Below, in pieces: positions 35,296-45,064 of a stretch of DNA of 64,000 bases; position 1 is the first letter of the stretch; every line of letters begins with the position of its first letter. A model generated the notes under the pieces. The model was not told the origin of the DNA and made no database searches. It worked only from the letters and a program-made list of their open reading frames with translations. The position numbers were made by a program, and so were the translations under genes. The DNA comes from Lysobacterales bacterium (GTDB lineage Bacteria > Pseudomonadota > Gammaproteobacteria > Xanthomonadales > Marinicellaceae): positions 1 through 64,000 of the forward strand of contig JALSLV010000026.1 in NCBI GenBank assembly GCA_026988115.1. Direction: 5' to 3'.

Positions 35296-36192
35296 ATGCA
35301 ATTCTTAAAAGTTATAAATCTGATCGTTGTCATGGTGCTTTTAAGTTCTTGTGCAAAACATTATCCAGCCCCTGTAAAAGACGTGAACCAGATGAGAGTC
35401 ATAAATTCTTCCCAACCAATGTCAAAACAGAAGAAATTCAAACCGAAATACACGACGGTTAAAAAAGGGGACACCTTATACTCAATTGGATTTAGCCGAA
35501 GTATTGACTATAAATATTTGGCAAAAATAAATGGAATTAAGCCACCATACAACATTTACCCAGGTCAGAAACTTCGATTACAAGCCAATAAATCACTTGT
35601 CAATAACGCAGCTAGTGTTGTTTCTAATGCATCCAAAGCATCGACTCATGCAGTAAAGCCTCAGCAGCCAAGTTTCAAGCCCATTACAGTTACAAAACCT
35701 TTACCCAATTCGACTGTTGTTAAAAAGATACCAACAAAACCATTGATTAAGGCAAAGAATAAACCTCCAACTCCCGTTAAGAAAAGCAATAAAATTACGG
35801 TAATTCAACCAGTAGCGAAATCCAATAGTCATTGGCAATGGCCGCTAAAAGGTCGGATATTAAGCACTTTCTTGGCATCCGATATTGCTCGTAAGGGCAT
35901 AGACATTGCGGCACAACCCAATACTCCGGTTTTAGCTAGCCAAAATGGAACCGTGGTTTACAGTGGCGATGGTTTACGTGGTTATGGAGAGTTAATTATA
36001 ATTAAACACAGCAATAATTTATTAAGTGCCTATGCGCACAATTCCAGTCGCTTAGTTAAAGAAGGAGTGGCTGTAAAACAAGGACAAATCATAGCAAAAT
36101 CAGGCAAAGGAACGGACGGTCAAAGCTTGCTTCATTTTGAAATCAGAAAAAATGGACAGCCAGTCAATCCATTGAAGTATTTACCAAAATAA
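35296..36192 (+). CDS. nlpD: NlpD-type lipoprotein with LysM and inactive LytM (M23) domains
   Basis: The lipoprotein signal ends LSSC. A LysM domain (YTTVKKGDTLYSIGFSRSIDYKYLAKINGI...YPGQKL) is followed by a Lys/Pro/Thr-rich linker and a LytM domain. The LytM metal ligands are lost: RKGIDIAA has no His at the usual site, and the HxH motif survives only as LLHFEIR. This matches NlpD, an amidase activator at division septa, not an enzyme. Usually rpoS follows nlpD; here it does not. Confidence 0.92.
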   Translation: MQFLKVINLIVVMVLLSSCAKHYPAPVKDVNQMRVINSSQPMSKQKKFKPKYTTVKKGDTLYSIGFSRSIDYKYLAKINGIKPPYNIYPGQKLRLQANKSLVNNAASVVSNASKASTHAVKPQQPSFKPITVTKPLPNSTVVKKIPTKPLIKAKNKPPTPVKKSNKITVIQPVAKSNSHWQWPLKGRILSTFLASDIARKGIDIAAQPNTPVLASQNGTVVYSGDGLRGYGELIIIKHSNNLLSAYAHNSSRLVKEGVAVKQGQIIAKSGKGTDGQSLLHFEIRKNGQPVNPLKYLPK

Positions 36193-36648
36193 GCTTTGAA
36201 AATTTCAAGGATATTAAAATAAATGAACCAAACACTTTGATTCTTTATCCATTAAGTATTTGCTAGTCTCATTTTTTTTAATTTGAACCACATTGGTTAA
36301 GTAAGTTAAAATAGTAGCAAAATTAGACAAAAAAAAGATGACAGGGAATTTGCGAGCACATTTGGATGAAAAAAATATTCGAAAATACATACCGTCCATA
36401 AAAGTGTGTCTCAAGGTGTAAGCACCTAAAGTTGAGTTACAATGTTTTTGCCGAACATAAAACTTAAAAAAGGTACTTACAATGAATGAATTTAAATAAT
36501 AAGGGTACTGATATACCCTTATAACTGCTTAGGCTGTACCTAAGATTGAAAACGTAAAAAGTGCTTGAAACTAGACTTAGAGTGGGATAAATTTCACTTT
36601 CCAACAGCATGTAGTCTTTTTGGATTGTCGGTTTCAATCAAGCTAAGT
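36193..36648. other. 456-bp non-coding gap after nlpD, with element remnants
   Basis: No convincing gene in any frame; a 66-codon minus-strand frame at 36214-36414 has no family features. It contains a perfect 9-bp stem, ATAAGGGTA (36499-36507) with TACCCTTAT (36514-36522), not followed by a T-run, and the transposase 3'-tail copy at 36539-36606. It sits where rpoS would be expected. Confidence 0.5.
36539..36606 (+). repeat. Transposase 3'-tail remnant (copy C)
   Basis: Closely similar to 224-290: CCTAAGA, CGTAAAAAGTGCTT, AAACTAG-CTTAG, AGTGGGATAAAT, TTTCCAA. Only this tail is left, with no transposase sequence upstream. The REP-like palindrome is damaged here (AGTGGGATAAATTTCACT). Confidence 0.6.
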
Positions 36649-39600
36649 TTATTCTTGCTGCGAGCTTAGTTTTAATGCTGGGTCTCCTAGTAAATTCCAA
36701 CCAATAATAACGTCTCGATAATCGCCTTGTTTTGCCAACTCTTTTTTTGCCTTGAGCATGGCTTGTCCAATGGTTTGTTTTGACTTTGCAAGTTCGGGTA
36801 AAATTAGTGCCGCAAGTGCCTTCTCAGAGCGTACGGATGTTAATGCTGATGCGCCAAAGACCGCAACAGCTCCTTTTTCATTGTTAAATAAGAAGCGGTG
36901 TGCCATGGTATTAGCCTCAGGTTCAACATAGTAACTATTCCAACAACCCCATTGCATTACGACTGAAGCAGAGAGGCTGTTGTCTATATCAATAATATCA
37001 TTGAAAGTAAAGGCAGAGGGAAATGAAAACCAATTTCTAGGTCCTGAATGCCCTAAGTAGGTTGTTAAGCGAGGATTCTGGCTGAAATTTTCTAAGATTC
37101 TTTGTTTTGTATCGGCATCACTAGTAAAGTCATCACGATTGGCGGTAACAATATTCCATTGTGGGACTAGTTCATGCAACTCATTGCTGATTTGTTTGTA
37201 GGAGTATTTGTCATCGTGTTTATCGGTAATAAATTGACTTGTTAATGAGGATGTTTTTTGGTTGATAAAGGTTAGTTCTTTGTTTATTAACAACTGTAAC
37301 TCGCCAACTGTTCTCACAGGTAAGCGACCTATGGCAATATCTGGAATATTATCTCCATTTAAATCTGTGTATAAACTGTCTGCTGGTGCATACCTAACAA
37401 TGTCATCTATTGCGTGGTAAATGGATGGAATGTGGCTGAAATGAGTTTCAGATAAATAGCCTTTATAATCGTAATTATCTGCGCCAACCAATAAAACAAA
37501 TGTGAGTGCTTTGTTTTTATTGATATGCTTAATAAAATCCTTAATGGCATTTGGGTCAATAATTGATTCTGAAAATTGTTGGTAAATATCATTGATGTCG
37601 ACAATTTCAACTGACAAACCGTTGTTAATGTGTAGTTCTTTTAATTGTTGGGCGGTTTCAATAAAATCGGGGTGTGAAATTATGATGTAATCAACCGCGA
37701 GTTGTTTGATTTTTTTGGCATCATGCCATGCAGTAAGTTTGGGTTTATTTAATGCTGCTTCAGTTGAAAGCCAATAGCGATCAGTTAAGGCAATGGCAGG
37801 TATGCTAACGCTGTAACCCAGTGCTGTAGTTTGTGTCTTTAGGTTTGCAATACGCTGATTATTTCCTGAATCAAGGCTGTAGGCGATAATTTTGTCGTTG
37901 CTAAACCCATCAACTTTTATCGCAGGCAAATTGCGATTAAGTCTATCTGGATTGTCTACAATAGCTTGTTGCTCAAATCCGAATTGATTAATTAACTCAT
38001 TGTTTATTTGAGTCGAGTTTGCCAGTTGGAATTCAAGTTTGTCGTCTATTGTTGTAAGCCTTCTTGGGTATGTTATTGCAACGTCTTCAATATGTACAAG
38101 ATCATGGGTGTAGCCAGTTTCTCCTGGTGTTTTGAGATTAATGGCTAATGCGCCACTGGCGGCAAAGCTAGGGTCTAATTGGAAAGAAGTTGCGTAATTG
38201 CTTAGCCCATCAAAAACCAACTCCGAATAATTTGCGCCATTGAGTGATAATTCAACGCAATGATCATTTGGAATTCCAGGGATTGTATCCATATGATTTG
38301 CTCCGCATCTGTTAGGGTTAGTTGGGTAAGTCTCTGGTGGGTTTTGGTAATCAATTCCACCAGTTATTTCAATGTCAAGCTCAATATTGCTGGTGGATAA
38401 AGGAGAAAGTTCATCCAGAGGGAATAAAATGGTTTTGCTGTTGCTTGCAAAGGTGGCAATTTTATCCGCTCTCCATGGATCATTTGTTGGTGAGCTAAAA
38501 TCATAGATTAAATTTGGATTATAATGTTCAGTTTGCCAATACCACGATTCCATAACGCTTGATTGTGTTTGTCGATTGAGTTTAATGCGTTTAAGCTTGT
38601 CTTGAGTAAAGCTTAATTTATACACTCTTGAATCGGTATATAGGGTATTAATATTTTGCGCATAAAAATCAAAGCTAGTTGTGCTATCAAAGGCTAATGA
38701 ATTGCCATTTATGTACAAAGCGATGCTTTTGCCATTCAATGAAATATTTAACTCATTGGGTTGGTGATTTGTTAAATCTAAACCTACTTGGACTAAATCT
38801 TCTTGACTGATTCTTTGCATTCCTGATTTATTGACACGAACCTGTAAAGTATCACTTAATGCATCAGAATTTGAAGTGTTCTCTGCTGGTGTTTTAACAG
38901 AGTTCCAGTTGATTTTAGAGTCAACGACTTGAGTGCCGAGTGAGGAATTAATTGCGAATGGGCCGTGCCATTTTTTATTTCCTTTGTTGTCAATATCAGC
39001 TAACCACACAGACTTGTTATTACTGGAATTGAACTGGTAAGAATAGTTTTTAACTGCATTAGCTAAGTTTGATTTTTGTTGGTGAATAAAGCTGGATTGT
39101 AATTGTTTAACGCCATTGTTGTTTTCTTGGTATATTTCAAATCCAAGGTGTCCAAATTCAATATCGGTTTGCCATTCAACCGTAATGGAGTCTTGTTGTT
39201 TAGAAACAGAAACATGATTCAAGCTTACTGGCAGTAAACTTGTATCTAAGGTACTTGGAGTTGCTTCATCGGGATTGTTATCTCCATCTGCACCATCAGG
39301 ATCTGTACCATCGGTTGAATTATCGCTGGTTGTAGCCGATTGTGGAGTGGTGCCATCCACCGTAACTGTATTGACATAAGAACCGTAATTATTGACATCA
39401 AGTGTGACTCGAATGGATGCTGTTTCTAAAGGCAGTAAGGATGAACCTGCTCCAATGAGCTCTTGGGAAGCACTGCCATCAAAACTAGCATTAGCAGTAA
39501 AGGTTGCAGGCCCGGATGTTTTAGTAATAGATGTCACCGCATAAGTGCCAGCCCCAAAAGTGGCATCTAAATCTTCAAGTGAAGTTAGATTGGTTAAATT

Positions 39601-40332
39601 AACATGCCCGAAGTTTTCAAAATTAAAATCAATATCAACAATATAGGGAGACACACCTGCAGCTTGTCCCGCACGCCGTGTCATGACTTTTGAGACTCCT
39701 ACTATGGCGCAACTCCAAATAACAGTATCCAACCAAATATACTGAGTTGTTGATAGTGGAATTGTGTGGTTTAAATAAAGAATTTCAAATGAATCAATTG
39801 GACCAGGAATGTTGACCACAAGTTGACCATCTGCATTGGGATAAGTGCTAGGTGTTGTTGTTGCATCTGCTTGATTTCCAGATATTGTATAAGTACAAGC
39901 GCCTACACCTAATGGGCACGATAAGTTTGCAGCGGTAGGAATACCTCCAAGGGTTGGGTTGATAATGATTTGGTCTTGCCATGAACCCGTAGCACCATCA
40001 ACATCGAATATTGTAAAGTTCACACTTTCAACTGGGTAAGTGTAAGTCATCAAAAATCGAGTTCCAGAACCATTAGGCACACCTGTCATGCCTTCTCTTA
40101 GTTGATTTGATCCAAGGCCAACAGGCTCTGTCCCTGCCAAAAAATAAGAGCCAGGGTCAAAGGCTTGCACTTGTACTGTTCCACGGTTATGGCACAGAAA
40201 ATTTCCTGAAAATGGACCCAAAGCACCAGCAGGCCAAAAACTCCAACCAACACCTTCTTGTGCAAATAAAGGATTGAATACGAAAAAAAGATTTATTACA
40301 GCGAATAATTTGAGGAGTTTTCGTTGTGACAT
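36649..40332 (-). CDS. Secreted gingipain-like cysteine protease (peptidase family C25)
   Basis: I start at ATG 40332, giving signal peptide MSQRKLLKLFAVINLFFVFN..FA; the frame extends 16 codons further. The protein is about 1,227 residues. An N-terminal beta domain is followed by a DUF11-like Ig module (FNFENFGHVNLTNLTSLEDLDATFG) and an acidic DGTDPDGADGDNNPDE linker. Further beta modules lead to a C-terminal C25 domain (DYIIISHPDFIETAQQLKELH, FVLLVGADNYD, IAIGRLPVRT). The catalytic pair is visible: His in TYLGHSGPRNW and Cys in VMQWGCWNSYY. It ends GWNLLGDPALKL. No sorting signal is obvious. A CRP-type palindrome lies upstream. Confidence 0.85.
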   Translation of the reverse strand: MSQRKLLKLFAVINLFFVFNPLFAQEGVGWSFWPAGALGPFSGNFLCHNRGTVQVQAFDPGSYFLAGTEPVGLGSNQLREGMTGVPNGSGTRFLMTYTYPVESVNFTIFDVDGATGSWQDQIIINPTLGGIPTAANLSCPLGVGACTYTISGNQADATTTPSTYPNADGQLVVNIPGPIDSFEILYLNHTIPLSTTQYIWLDTVIWSCAIVGVSKVMTRRAGQAAGVSPYIVDIDFNFENFGHVNLTNLTSLEDLDATFGAGTYAVTSITKTSGPATFTANASFDGSASQELIGAGSSLLPLETASIRVTLDVNNYGSYVNTVTVDGTTPQSATTSDNSTDGTDPDGADGDNNPDEATPSTLDTSLLPVSLNHVSVSKQQDSITVEWQTDIEFGHLGFEIYQENNNGVKQLQSSFIHQQKSNLANAVKNYSYQFNSSNNKSVWLADIDNKGNKKWHGPFAINSSLGTQVVDSKINWNSVKTPAENTSNSDALSDTLQVRVNKSGMQRISQEDLVQVGLDLTNHQPNELNISLNGKSIALYINGNSLAFDSTTSFDFYAQNINTLYTDSRVYKLSFTQDKLKRIKLNRQTQSSVMESWYWQTEHYNPNLIYDFSSPTNDPWRADKIATFASNSKTILFPLDELSPLSTSNIELDIEITGGIDYQNPPETYPTNPNRCGANHMDTIPGIPNDHCVELSLNGANYSELVFDGLSNYATSFQLDPSFAASGALAINLKTPGETGYTHDLVHIEDVAITYPRRLTTIDDKLEFQLANSTQINNELINQFGFEQQAIVDNPDRLNRNLPAIKVDGFSNDKIIAYSLDSGNNQRIANLKTQTTALGYSVSIPAIALTDRYWLSTEAALNKPKLTAWHDAKKIKQLAVDYIIISHPDFIETAQQLKELHINNGLSVEIVDINDIYQQFSESIIDPNAIKDFIKHINKNKALTFVLLVGADNYDYKGYLSETHFSHIPSIYHAIDDIVRYAPADSLYTDLNGDNIPDIAIGRLPVRTVGELQLLINKELTFINQKTSSLTSQFITDKHDDKYSYKQISNELHELVPQWNIVTANRDDFTSDADTKQRILENFSQNPRLTTYLGHSGPRNWFSFPSAFTFNDIIDIDNSLSASVVMQWGCWNSYYVEPEANTMAHRFLFNNEKGAVAVFGASALTSVRSEKALAALILPELAKSKQTIGQAMLKAKKELAKQGDYRDVIIGWNLLGDPALKLSSQQE

Positions 40333-40422
40333 GTGATTTGCCCTGTGCATACTTATTTTAGTAGTACTACAAATTAGCAATTATTTTATTAAAAGTCAAA
40401 TGAATCAATCGCCACATTTAAA

Positions 40423-40442
40423 AATGTGATGATTATCACATT
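40423..40442. promoter_or_regulatory. CRP/Clp-type binding site upstream of the C25 protease
   Basis: AATGTGATGATTATCACATT is a perfect 20-bp palindrome containing TGTGA-N6-TCACA, the CRP consensus. Its centre lies about 100 bp upstream of ATG 40332. The only gene it can regulate is the protease, since the other side is the 3' end of the TPR gene. No perfectly spaced -10 was found. Confidence 0.7.
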
Positions 40443-40517
40443 AAATTCCGATTAATAATGATAGCCCCCTTGTTTGACCTTTATGAAATTGGGTAAATTA
40501 TGGCAGCAATCAGTCTT

Positions 40518-41951
40518 TTAATCTGTTATTTTGGTTAATTTATTGTTGTCTGGAAATAATACTTTTGCTTTATTAATAAGCTCTTTGGCTTTTTCTTTTT
40601 TACCTAGTTTGATGAGTGTTTTATAAAAATGTATGTACAGCTCAGGATCATTTATATCCAAATCAAGGGCTTTTTGAAAGCTTTTTTCAGCTTCTTGGTA
40701 ATGACCCAATTTGTATTGCACCCAACCCAAAGAATCTATAATGGCAGGATTTTCAGGAGACATTTTTATGGCTGTTTGTATGTACTCATAAGCGTTGTCA
40801 AGTTCTAAATCATGGTCGGCTAGTGAATAACCTAAGGCATTATAAGCTTCGTAGTTTTTTGGATCGTCTTTGATAATTTGTTTTAAATCTTTTTTCAGTG
40901 AATTCATTTTACCTTGGGATTCAAATAACATCGCTCGATCGTACAAAAGAATAGGGTTGTTTGGAATAATTTGCAACGCACGGGTTAAAACCGTGATTGC
41001 TTCATCAATATCATTTTGTTCTTTGTAAATTTGGCTTTCTAAACGGTAGGCTTTAATGGCGTATTTTTCTTCAGCATTTTCTAATTGATGCAAAATTTCA
41101 ATGGCTTCATCGTATCGTTTATCATCAAATAAAATAAGGGCTAACATGTCTTGGGCATCTAAATAGTGTTCACCACCACTGACTTTTTTATAGTATTTTT
41201 CACTCTCAGGATAATTTTCTAGCCAGTAAGCAGCCTCTGCCGATAAAAAAATCTGATGGTTAATTTCTTCATTATTGGTTTTGAGATTTTTTAATTGTTG
41301 GTAAATTTCTTGAGCTAAAGACTTGTTTTCATTTTGTAATGCAAAGACAATGCGTTTGAATAAATTATCTGGAGTTGGTTTTTGCTTGGCAAGAACTTTT
41401 TGTGCTTCATCAAAACGTTTTGTTTCTTGTAAAAAACTAGCGTATTGAGTGCTGTAATTCTCGTTATCGGGTGCTTTTTTTGTAATGTATTTAAAATCTG
41501 TTTCGGCTTTATCGTAATTCTTTAAAACCGTTTGTAAGCGCGCGCGCCAATAACGAGCTTCAAGGTTATTTTTATCTAATTTTATGGATTGGTTGATGAG
41601 TGATAAGGCTTGTTTCGTTTTTTTATAGGAAATAAAGACTTTTGATAAGGCAAATAATTTATCTGAAGATTGGGAAACTGATTTTATTGATAACGCTTTT
41701 TCAATGCTTTGCATCGCCAGTGCTGGGGGCAGTGAAATTATTGCTGATTGAATAAAGTCCCATTTTTTTGGGTTGTTAATAATCAATGCATCTAGGCTGC
41801 GTTTGGCTTGTTCATAATCTTTTTCTTTAATTGCGTCAATGGTAATGGTGCGCAATAAGGCATTAACTTCTGTGGTGTCACTGGTGGTTTTTGGTGTTTG
41901 TGAACATCCCATTTGTATTAATATAAGCAGAACAAGAATTGTAGTTTTCAT
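40518..41951 (-). CDS. TPR-repeat lipoprotein
   Basis: 477 residues: lipoprotein signal ending QMGC, then TPR repeats throughout (KTKQALSLINQSIKLDKNNLEARYWRARL, EAITVLTRALQIIPNNPILLYDRAMLFE, YEAYNALGYSLADHDLELDNAYEYIQTA, YQEAEKSFQKALDLDINDPELYIHF). It probably scaffolds envelope complexes. It starts 3 bp after prfA and is the last gene of the hemA-prfA transcript. TPR lipoproteins occupy this position near hemA in several gammaproteobacteria. Confidence 0.85.
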   Translation of the reverse strand: MKTTILVLLILIQMGCSQTPKTTSDTTEVNALLRTITIDAIKEKDYEQAKRSLDALIINNPKKWDFIQSAIISLPPALAMQSIEKALSIKSVSQSSDKLFALSKVFISYKKTKQALSLINQSIKLDKNNLEARYWRARLQTVLKNYDKAETDFKYITKKAPDNENYSTQYASFLQETKRFDEAQKVLAKQKPTPDNLFKRIVFALQNENKSLAQEIYQQLKNLKTNNEEINHQIFLSAEAAYWLENYPESEKYYKKVSGGEHYLDAQDMLALILFDDKRYDEAIEILHQLENAEEKYAIKAYRLESQIYKEQNDIDEAITVLTRALQIIPNNPILLYDRAMLFESQGKMNSLKKDLKQIIKDDPKNYEAYNALGYSLADHDLELDNAYEYIQTAIKMSPENPAIIDSLGWVQYKLGHYQEAEKSFQKALDLDINDPELYIHFYKTLIKLGKKEKAKELINKAKVLFPDNNKLTKITD

Positions 41952-41954
41952 TTT

Positions 41955-43025
41955 TTACTCACCCCCAAGCAAGTCGGCTTGGTTTTGTTGAATTAAAGGT
42001 TCAATAATTTGATCGACATCGCCATCCATGATTTCAGGCAGTTTATATAAGGTTAAATTGATGCGGTGATCGGTTATTCGACCTTGTGGGTAGTTATAAG
42101 TTCGAATTCTTTGCGAGCGATCTCCAGAACCGACTTGTAGTTTACGTGCCTCACTTTGTTCAGAGGCAAGTTTATCTTTTTCGATGTCATTTATTTTGGA
42201 TTGCAACAAGGTCATGGCACGGGCTTTGTTTTTATGCTGTGAACGCTGATCTTGGCACTCAACGACTAAGCCTGAGGGAAGGTGGGTTAATCGTATTGCG
42301 GAATCGGTTTTATTAACGTGTTGCCCTCCTGAACCAGAAGCCCGAAATGTGTCAACCCGCAAATCCGCTGGGTTTATGGTAATTTCTTCGCGTTCATCGG
42401 GCACTGCTAAGATTGCGACAGTACAGGCAGATGTGTGTACGCGTCCCTGAGATTCTGTTGCTGGAACTCGTTGAACACGGTGCGTGCCTGACTCAAATTT
42501 AAACCGTGAATAAACACCATCGCCATCAATCTGGGCAATGACTTCCTTAAATCCACCATGGTCTCCTTCGTTGACACTAACAATGCTAATACTCCATTTT
42601 TTATTTTCGGCATACCGAGAATACATGCGAAATAAATCTCCCGCAAATAAAGAGGCTTCATCGCCGCCGGTTCCTGCGCGAACTTCTAAAAAGATATTTT
42701 TGTCGTCATCTGGGTCTTTGGGTATTAACAATATTTGCAACTCTTTTTCGTATGTTTTTAAGTTGACTTTTGCTTCTTGTAAGGATTCCTGTGCCATTTC
42801 TTTCATTTCAGGATCGTCCATCATTTCTTGTGCGTCGGCTATTTCTTGTTCTGCATCTTTGTAGTTGGCAAAAGTTTTGACTAAATCTTCTAAACTGGCG
42901 TATTCTTTTGAAAGGTCTCTGAATTTGTTTTGGTCAGACATGACTTCTGGATCTGACATTAAATGACCAATTTCTTCGTGTCGTTCGCTGGCAGTTTGTA
43001 ATTTCGTCTTAATTTCAGGTGTCAT
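41955..43025 (-). CDS. prfA: Peptide chain release factor 1
   Basis: Terminates translation at UAA and UAG. The GGQ catalytic loop ([19 protein letters not shown]) and the PAT tripeptide for codon recognition ([15 protein letters not shown]) are visible, as is the C-terminal [18 protein letters not shown]. Length 356 is typical. It lies 19 bp after hemA. The methyltransferase gene prmC, often next, is not here. Confidence 0.97.
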   Translation of the reverse strand: MTPEIKTKLQTASERHEEIGHLMSDPEVMSDQNKFRDLSKEYASLEDLVKTFANYKDAEQEIADAQEMMDDPEMKEMAQESLQEAKVNLKTYEKELQILLIPKDPDDDKNIFLEVRAGTGGDEASLFAGDLFRMYSRYAENKKWSISIVSVNEGDHGGFKEVIAQIDGDGVYSRFKFESGTHRVQRVPATESQGRVHTSACTVAILAVPDEREEITINPADLRVDTFRASGSGGQHVNKTDSAIRLTHLPSGLVVECQDQRSQHKNKARAMTLLQSKINDIEKDKLASEQSEARKLQVGSGDRSQRIRTYNYPQGRITDHRINLTLYKLPEIMDGDVDQIIEPLIQQNQADLLGGE

Positions 43026-43044
43026 GTTTTTAATTTTCCAGCAG

Positions 43045-44289
43045 TTAATCTAATTTTAATAATGTTGTAATGGTGTTAATTGTATTTTCATCGCCTGAGT
43101 TTATCGCATCTCGTATGGCTTTGACTGGTGTGTGATTCAATTTTTTAGTTAAATTGTTAGCCAATTGAAATAACACTTCTTCAACATCTTCGCCTTTGTT
43201 TAATAATTTCAATGCTTTATTCAGGCTGTGGTTTCTAATTTTAGCAGTTTCTTGTTGAAATTTGGAAATCAATTGCGTGTGTTGTTGACTTTTTAGCCAG
43301 TAACAAAAGGATTCGGCTTCGGCTTGAATGATTTCTCTTGCAACCAGTGCGGCTTGTTCGCGATTTTTTAAATTAGAACTGATAACCTTTTGTAAATCAT
43401 CAACCGCATAATAAAAAACATCATTGAATTTTTTAACGCAAACATCCACATCGCGTGGAATAGCAAGGTCAATAATTACAATCGGTCGGTGTTTTCTTTG
43501 CGACAAGGCTGATCTAATTATTTCACAATCAATAATTGGTTTTTTACTTGCTGTTGCCGAAAAAATCAAATCATAAGCAGAGATTCTATTTGGCAATTGG
43601 CTTAACTCAAAGCCAGTGCAATTAAATTGTTTAGCTAATTTATTGGCATTTGATAAGGTTCTATTGCAGATAGCTAAAGAATGGTAACTGTGTTTGCTTA
43701 AATAACGCAATAACAGTTCTGAGGTCGAGCCAGCACCAATAACCAATATGTTTTGATTGTTTAATTCGCCAAATATTTGTTTCGAAAGCTGGACTGAGCT
43801 ATTGGCAATAGAGACAGGATTTTTCCCAATATTGGTATTGCTTCTAACCGATTTTGCTATTCTAAAGGCTGTTTGAAAAAACCGATCAGTTGTTTTATTT
43901 AAAAATCCACTTTGTTTTGAAATGTCGTAAGCTGATTTCACCTGCCCTAAAATTTGAGCTTCACCCAAGACTAGAGAATCTAAGCCAGAGGCCACAGCAA
44001 ACAAATGTTTGATGCAGTCCAAATTAGTGTGCGTGTACAAATGTTGACCAATTTGATCAAAAGTATAACCAAACCACTGACAAAATTGTGTTTGGGCTGT
44101 TTCACAACTGTCGCAATCAAAGTAAAATTCTGTGCGGTTACACGTAGAAGTAATAACGCAGGCATCAATACTTTCATGCTGACACAACTGTTGAACTGCG
44201 TGGGAAACCAAGTCTTGGGCAACTGACATCTTTTCACGAATATCTATACTTGCTGTTGTGTGATTAAGTCCTACGACGACTAATGGCAT
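43045..44289 (-). CDS. hemA: Glutamyl-tRNA reductase
   Basis: First step of C5 tetrapyrrole synthesis. The catalytic Cys is in [12 protein letters not shown], with [14 protein letters not shown], the NADPH-binding [18 protein letters not shown] and the [12 protein letters not shown] segment. Length 414 is typical. The leader is very short: TACAAT at 44305-44300 puts +1 about 4 bases before the ATG. It is divergent from the V4R gene. Confidence 0.96.
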   Translation of the reverse strand: MPLVVVGLNHTTASIDIREKMSVAQDLVSHAVQQLCQHESIDACVITSTCNRTEFYFDCDSCETAQTQFCQWFGYTFDQIGQHLYTHTNLDCIKHLFAVASGLDSLVLGEAQILGQVKSAYDISKQSGFLNKTTDRFFQTAFRIAKSVRSNTNIGKNPVSIANSSVQLSKQIFGELNNQNILVIGAGSTSELLLRYLSKHSYHSLAICNRTLSNANKLAKQFNCTGFELSQLPNRISAYDLIFSATASKKPIIDCEIIRSALSQRKHRPIVIIDLAIPRDVDVCVKKFNDVFYYAVDDLQKVISSNLKNREQAALVAREIIQAEAESFCYWLKSQQHTQLISKFQQETAKIRNHSLNKALKLLNKGEDVEEVLFQLANNLTKKLNHTPVKAIRDAINSGDENTINTITTLLKLD

Positions 44290-44388
44290 GGAGAGTATTA
44301 TTGTAAAGTAAACAAGGGGGCTGATTTTATCATGATTGGAAATTAATTATAACCGTGATGAATTAAATGATAAAAAAAGGATGCTGAT

Positions 44389-44430
44389 TTGATGCATGTC
44401 AATACATGATGCTACTAAAGCGGCTAAAAT
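44389..44430 (+). promoter_or_regulatory. FNR/DNR-type class II promoter of the V4R gene
   Basis: TTGATGCATGTCAA (44389-44402) matches TTGAT-N4-GTCAA, the DNR/FixK form of the FNR box. The -10 TAAAAT (44425-44430) places +1 at 44437, so the box is centred at exactly -41.5, the class II activator position. Confidence 0.6.
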
Positions 44431-44463
44431 AATTACCAATCAAGATAATTAGAGAGAGAAATC

Positions 44464-44937
44464 ATGAATAACCCTATTTCAATTGCAAATGCATTAAAAA
44501 TAAATCGTCCCCAGTTAGGTGATCAAGTGGGTTTGGGTCTTTATAGGCTGTTGCGATTAGTCGCATTAGAAGATATTATGGGAGCAGGAGCTTCTTCAAT
44601 TTCTTACTATGCGGGCAAGAAATTGGGTAAGGAGTTGAGTTTTGGGTCAATAGAACAACTACTGGAATTTTGCAAGGACATCAATATTGGTCAAATTAGT
44701 TTATCTGAAATTGTTGATAATAAAGTTCATGTGGATGTGCATGAATGTGCCACTTGTGCAGGAATGGAGCCAGTAGGACGACCTATTTGTCATTTTGAGG
44801 GTGGAATTATCGCAGGAGCTTTAGAAGGCATAACAAAAACGAAAGTGCAAGCAAAAGAAGTGACCTGTATTGGCGGGTTAGGTGATGAAACCTGTGGGTT
44901 TGATATAGTTATGACTCCAATTGAAAATAAAGCTTAA
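44464..44937 (+). CDS. V4R-domain protein
   Basis: 157 residues. The C-terminal half has the 4-vinyl-reductase (V4R) cysteine pattern: VHECATCAGMEPVGRPICHFEGGIIAGALEGIT, then EVTCIGGLGDETCGFDIVM. V4R domains bind small hydrophobic molecules or metal in diverse regulators. No DNA-binding or enzymatic domain is attached. AGAGAGAG precedes the ATG. An FNR-type promoter drives it, as for the Roadblock gene at 49990-50358; V4R and Roadblock proteins are recurrent partners in bacteria and archaea, so the two may work together. Confidence 0.8.
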   Translation: MNNPISIANALKINRPQLGDQVGLGLYRLLRLVALEDIMGAGASSISYYAGKKLGKELSFGSIEQLLEFCKDINIGQISLSEIVDNKVHVDVHECATCAGMEPVGRPICHFEGGIIAGALEGITKTKVQAKEVTCIGGLGDETCGFDIVMTPIENKA

Positions 44938-45064
44938 AATGTTAAGTCCATCACAATATAGTATGTTATATTATAATTGGGGATGGTGTTGTTGATACAA
45001 ATTTGCATTAAAAGCAATCTCAATATCACTTGATTAATCGTTATTTTAGTTGATGGAGAGAATA

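Noticed and set aside
36214-36414. A 66-codon minus-strand frame in the gap after nlpD.
   Set aside because: No family features, no Shine-Dalgarno, and AT-rich composition like the surrounding non-coding sequence.
36499-36522. Rho-independent terminator for nlpD.
   Set aside because: The stem is good, but no T-run follows and it lies about 300 bp after the stop codon.
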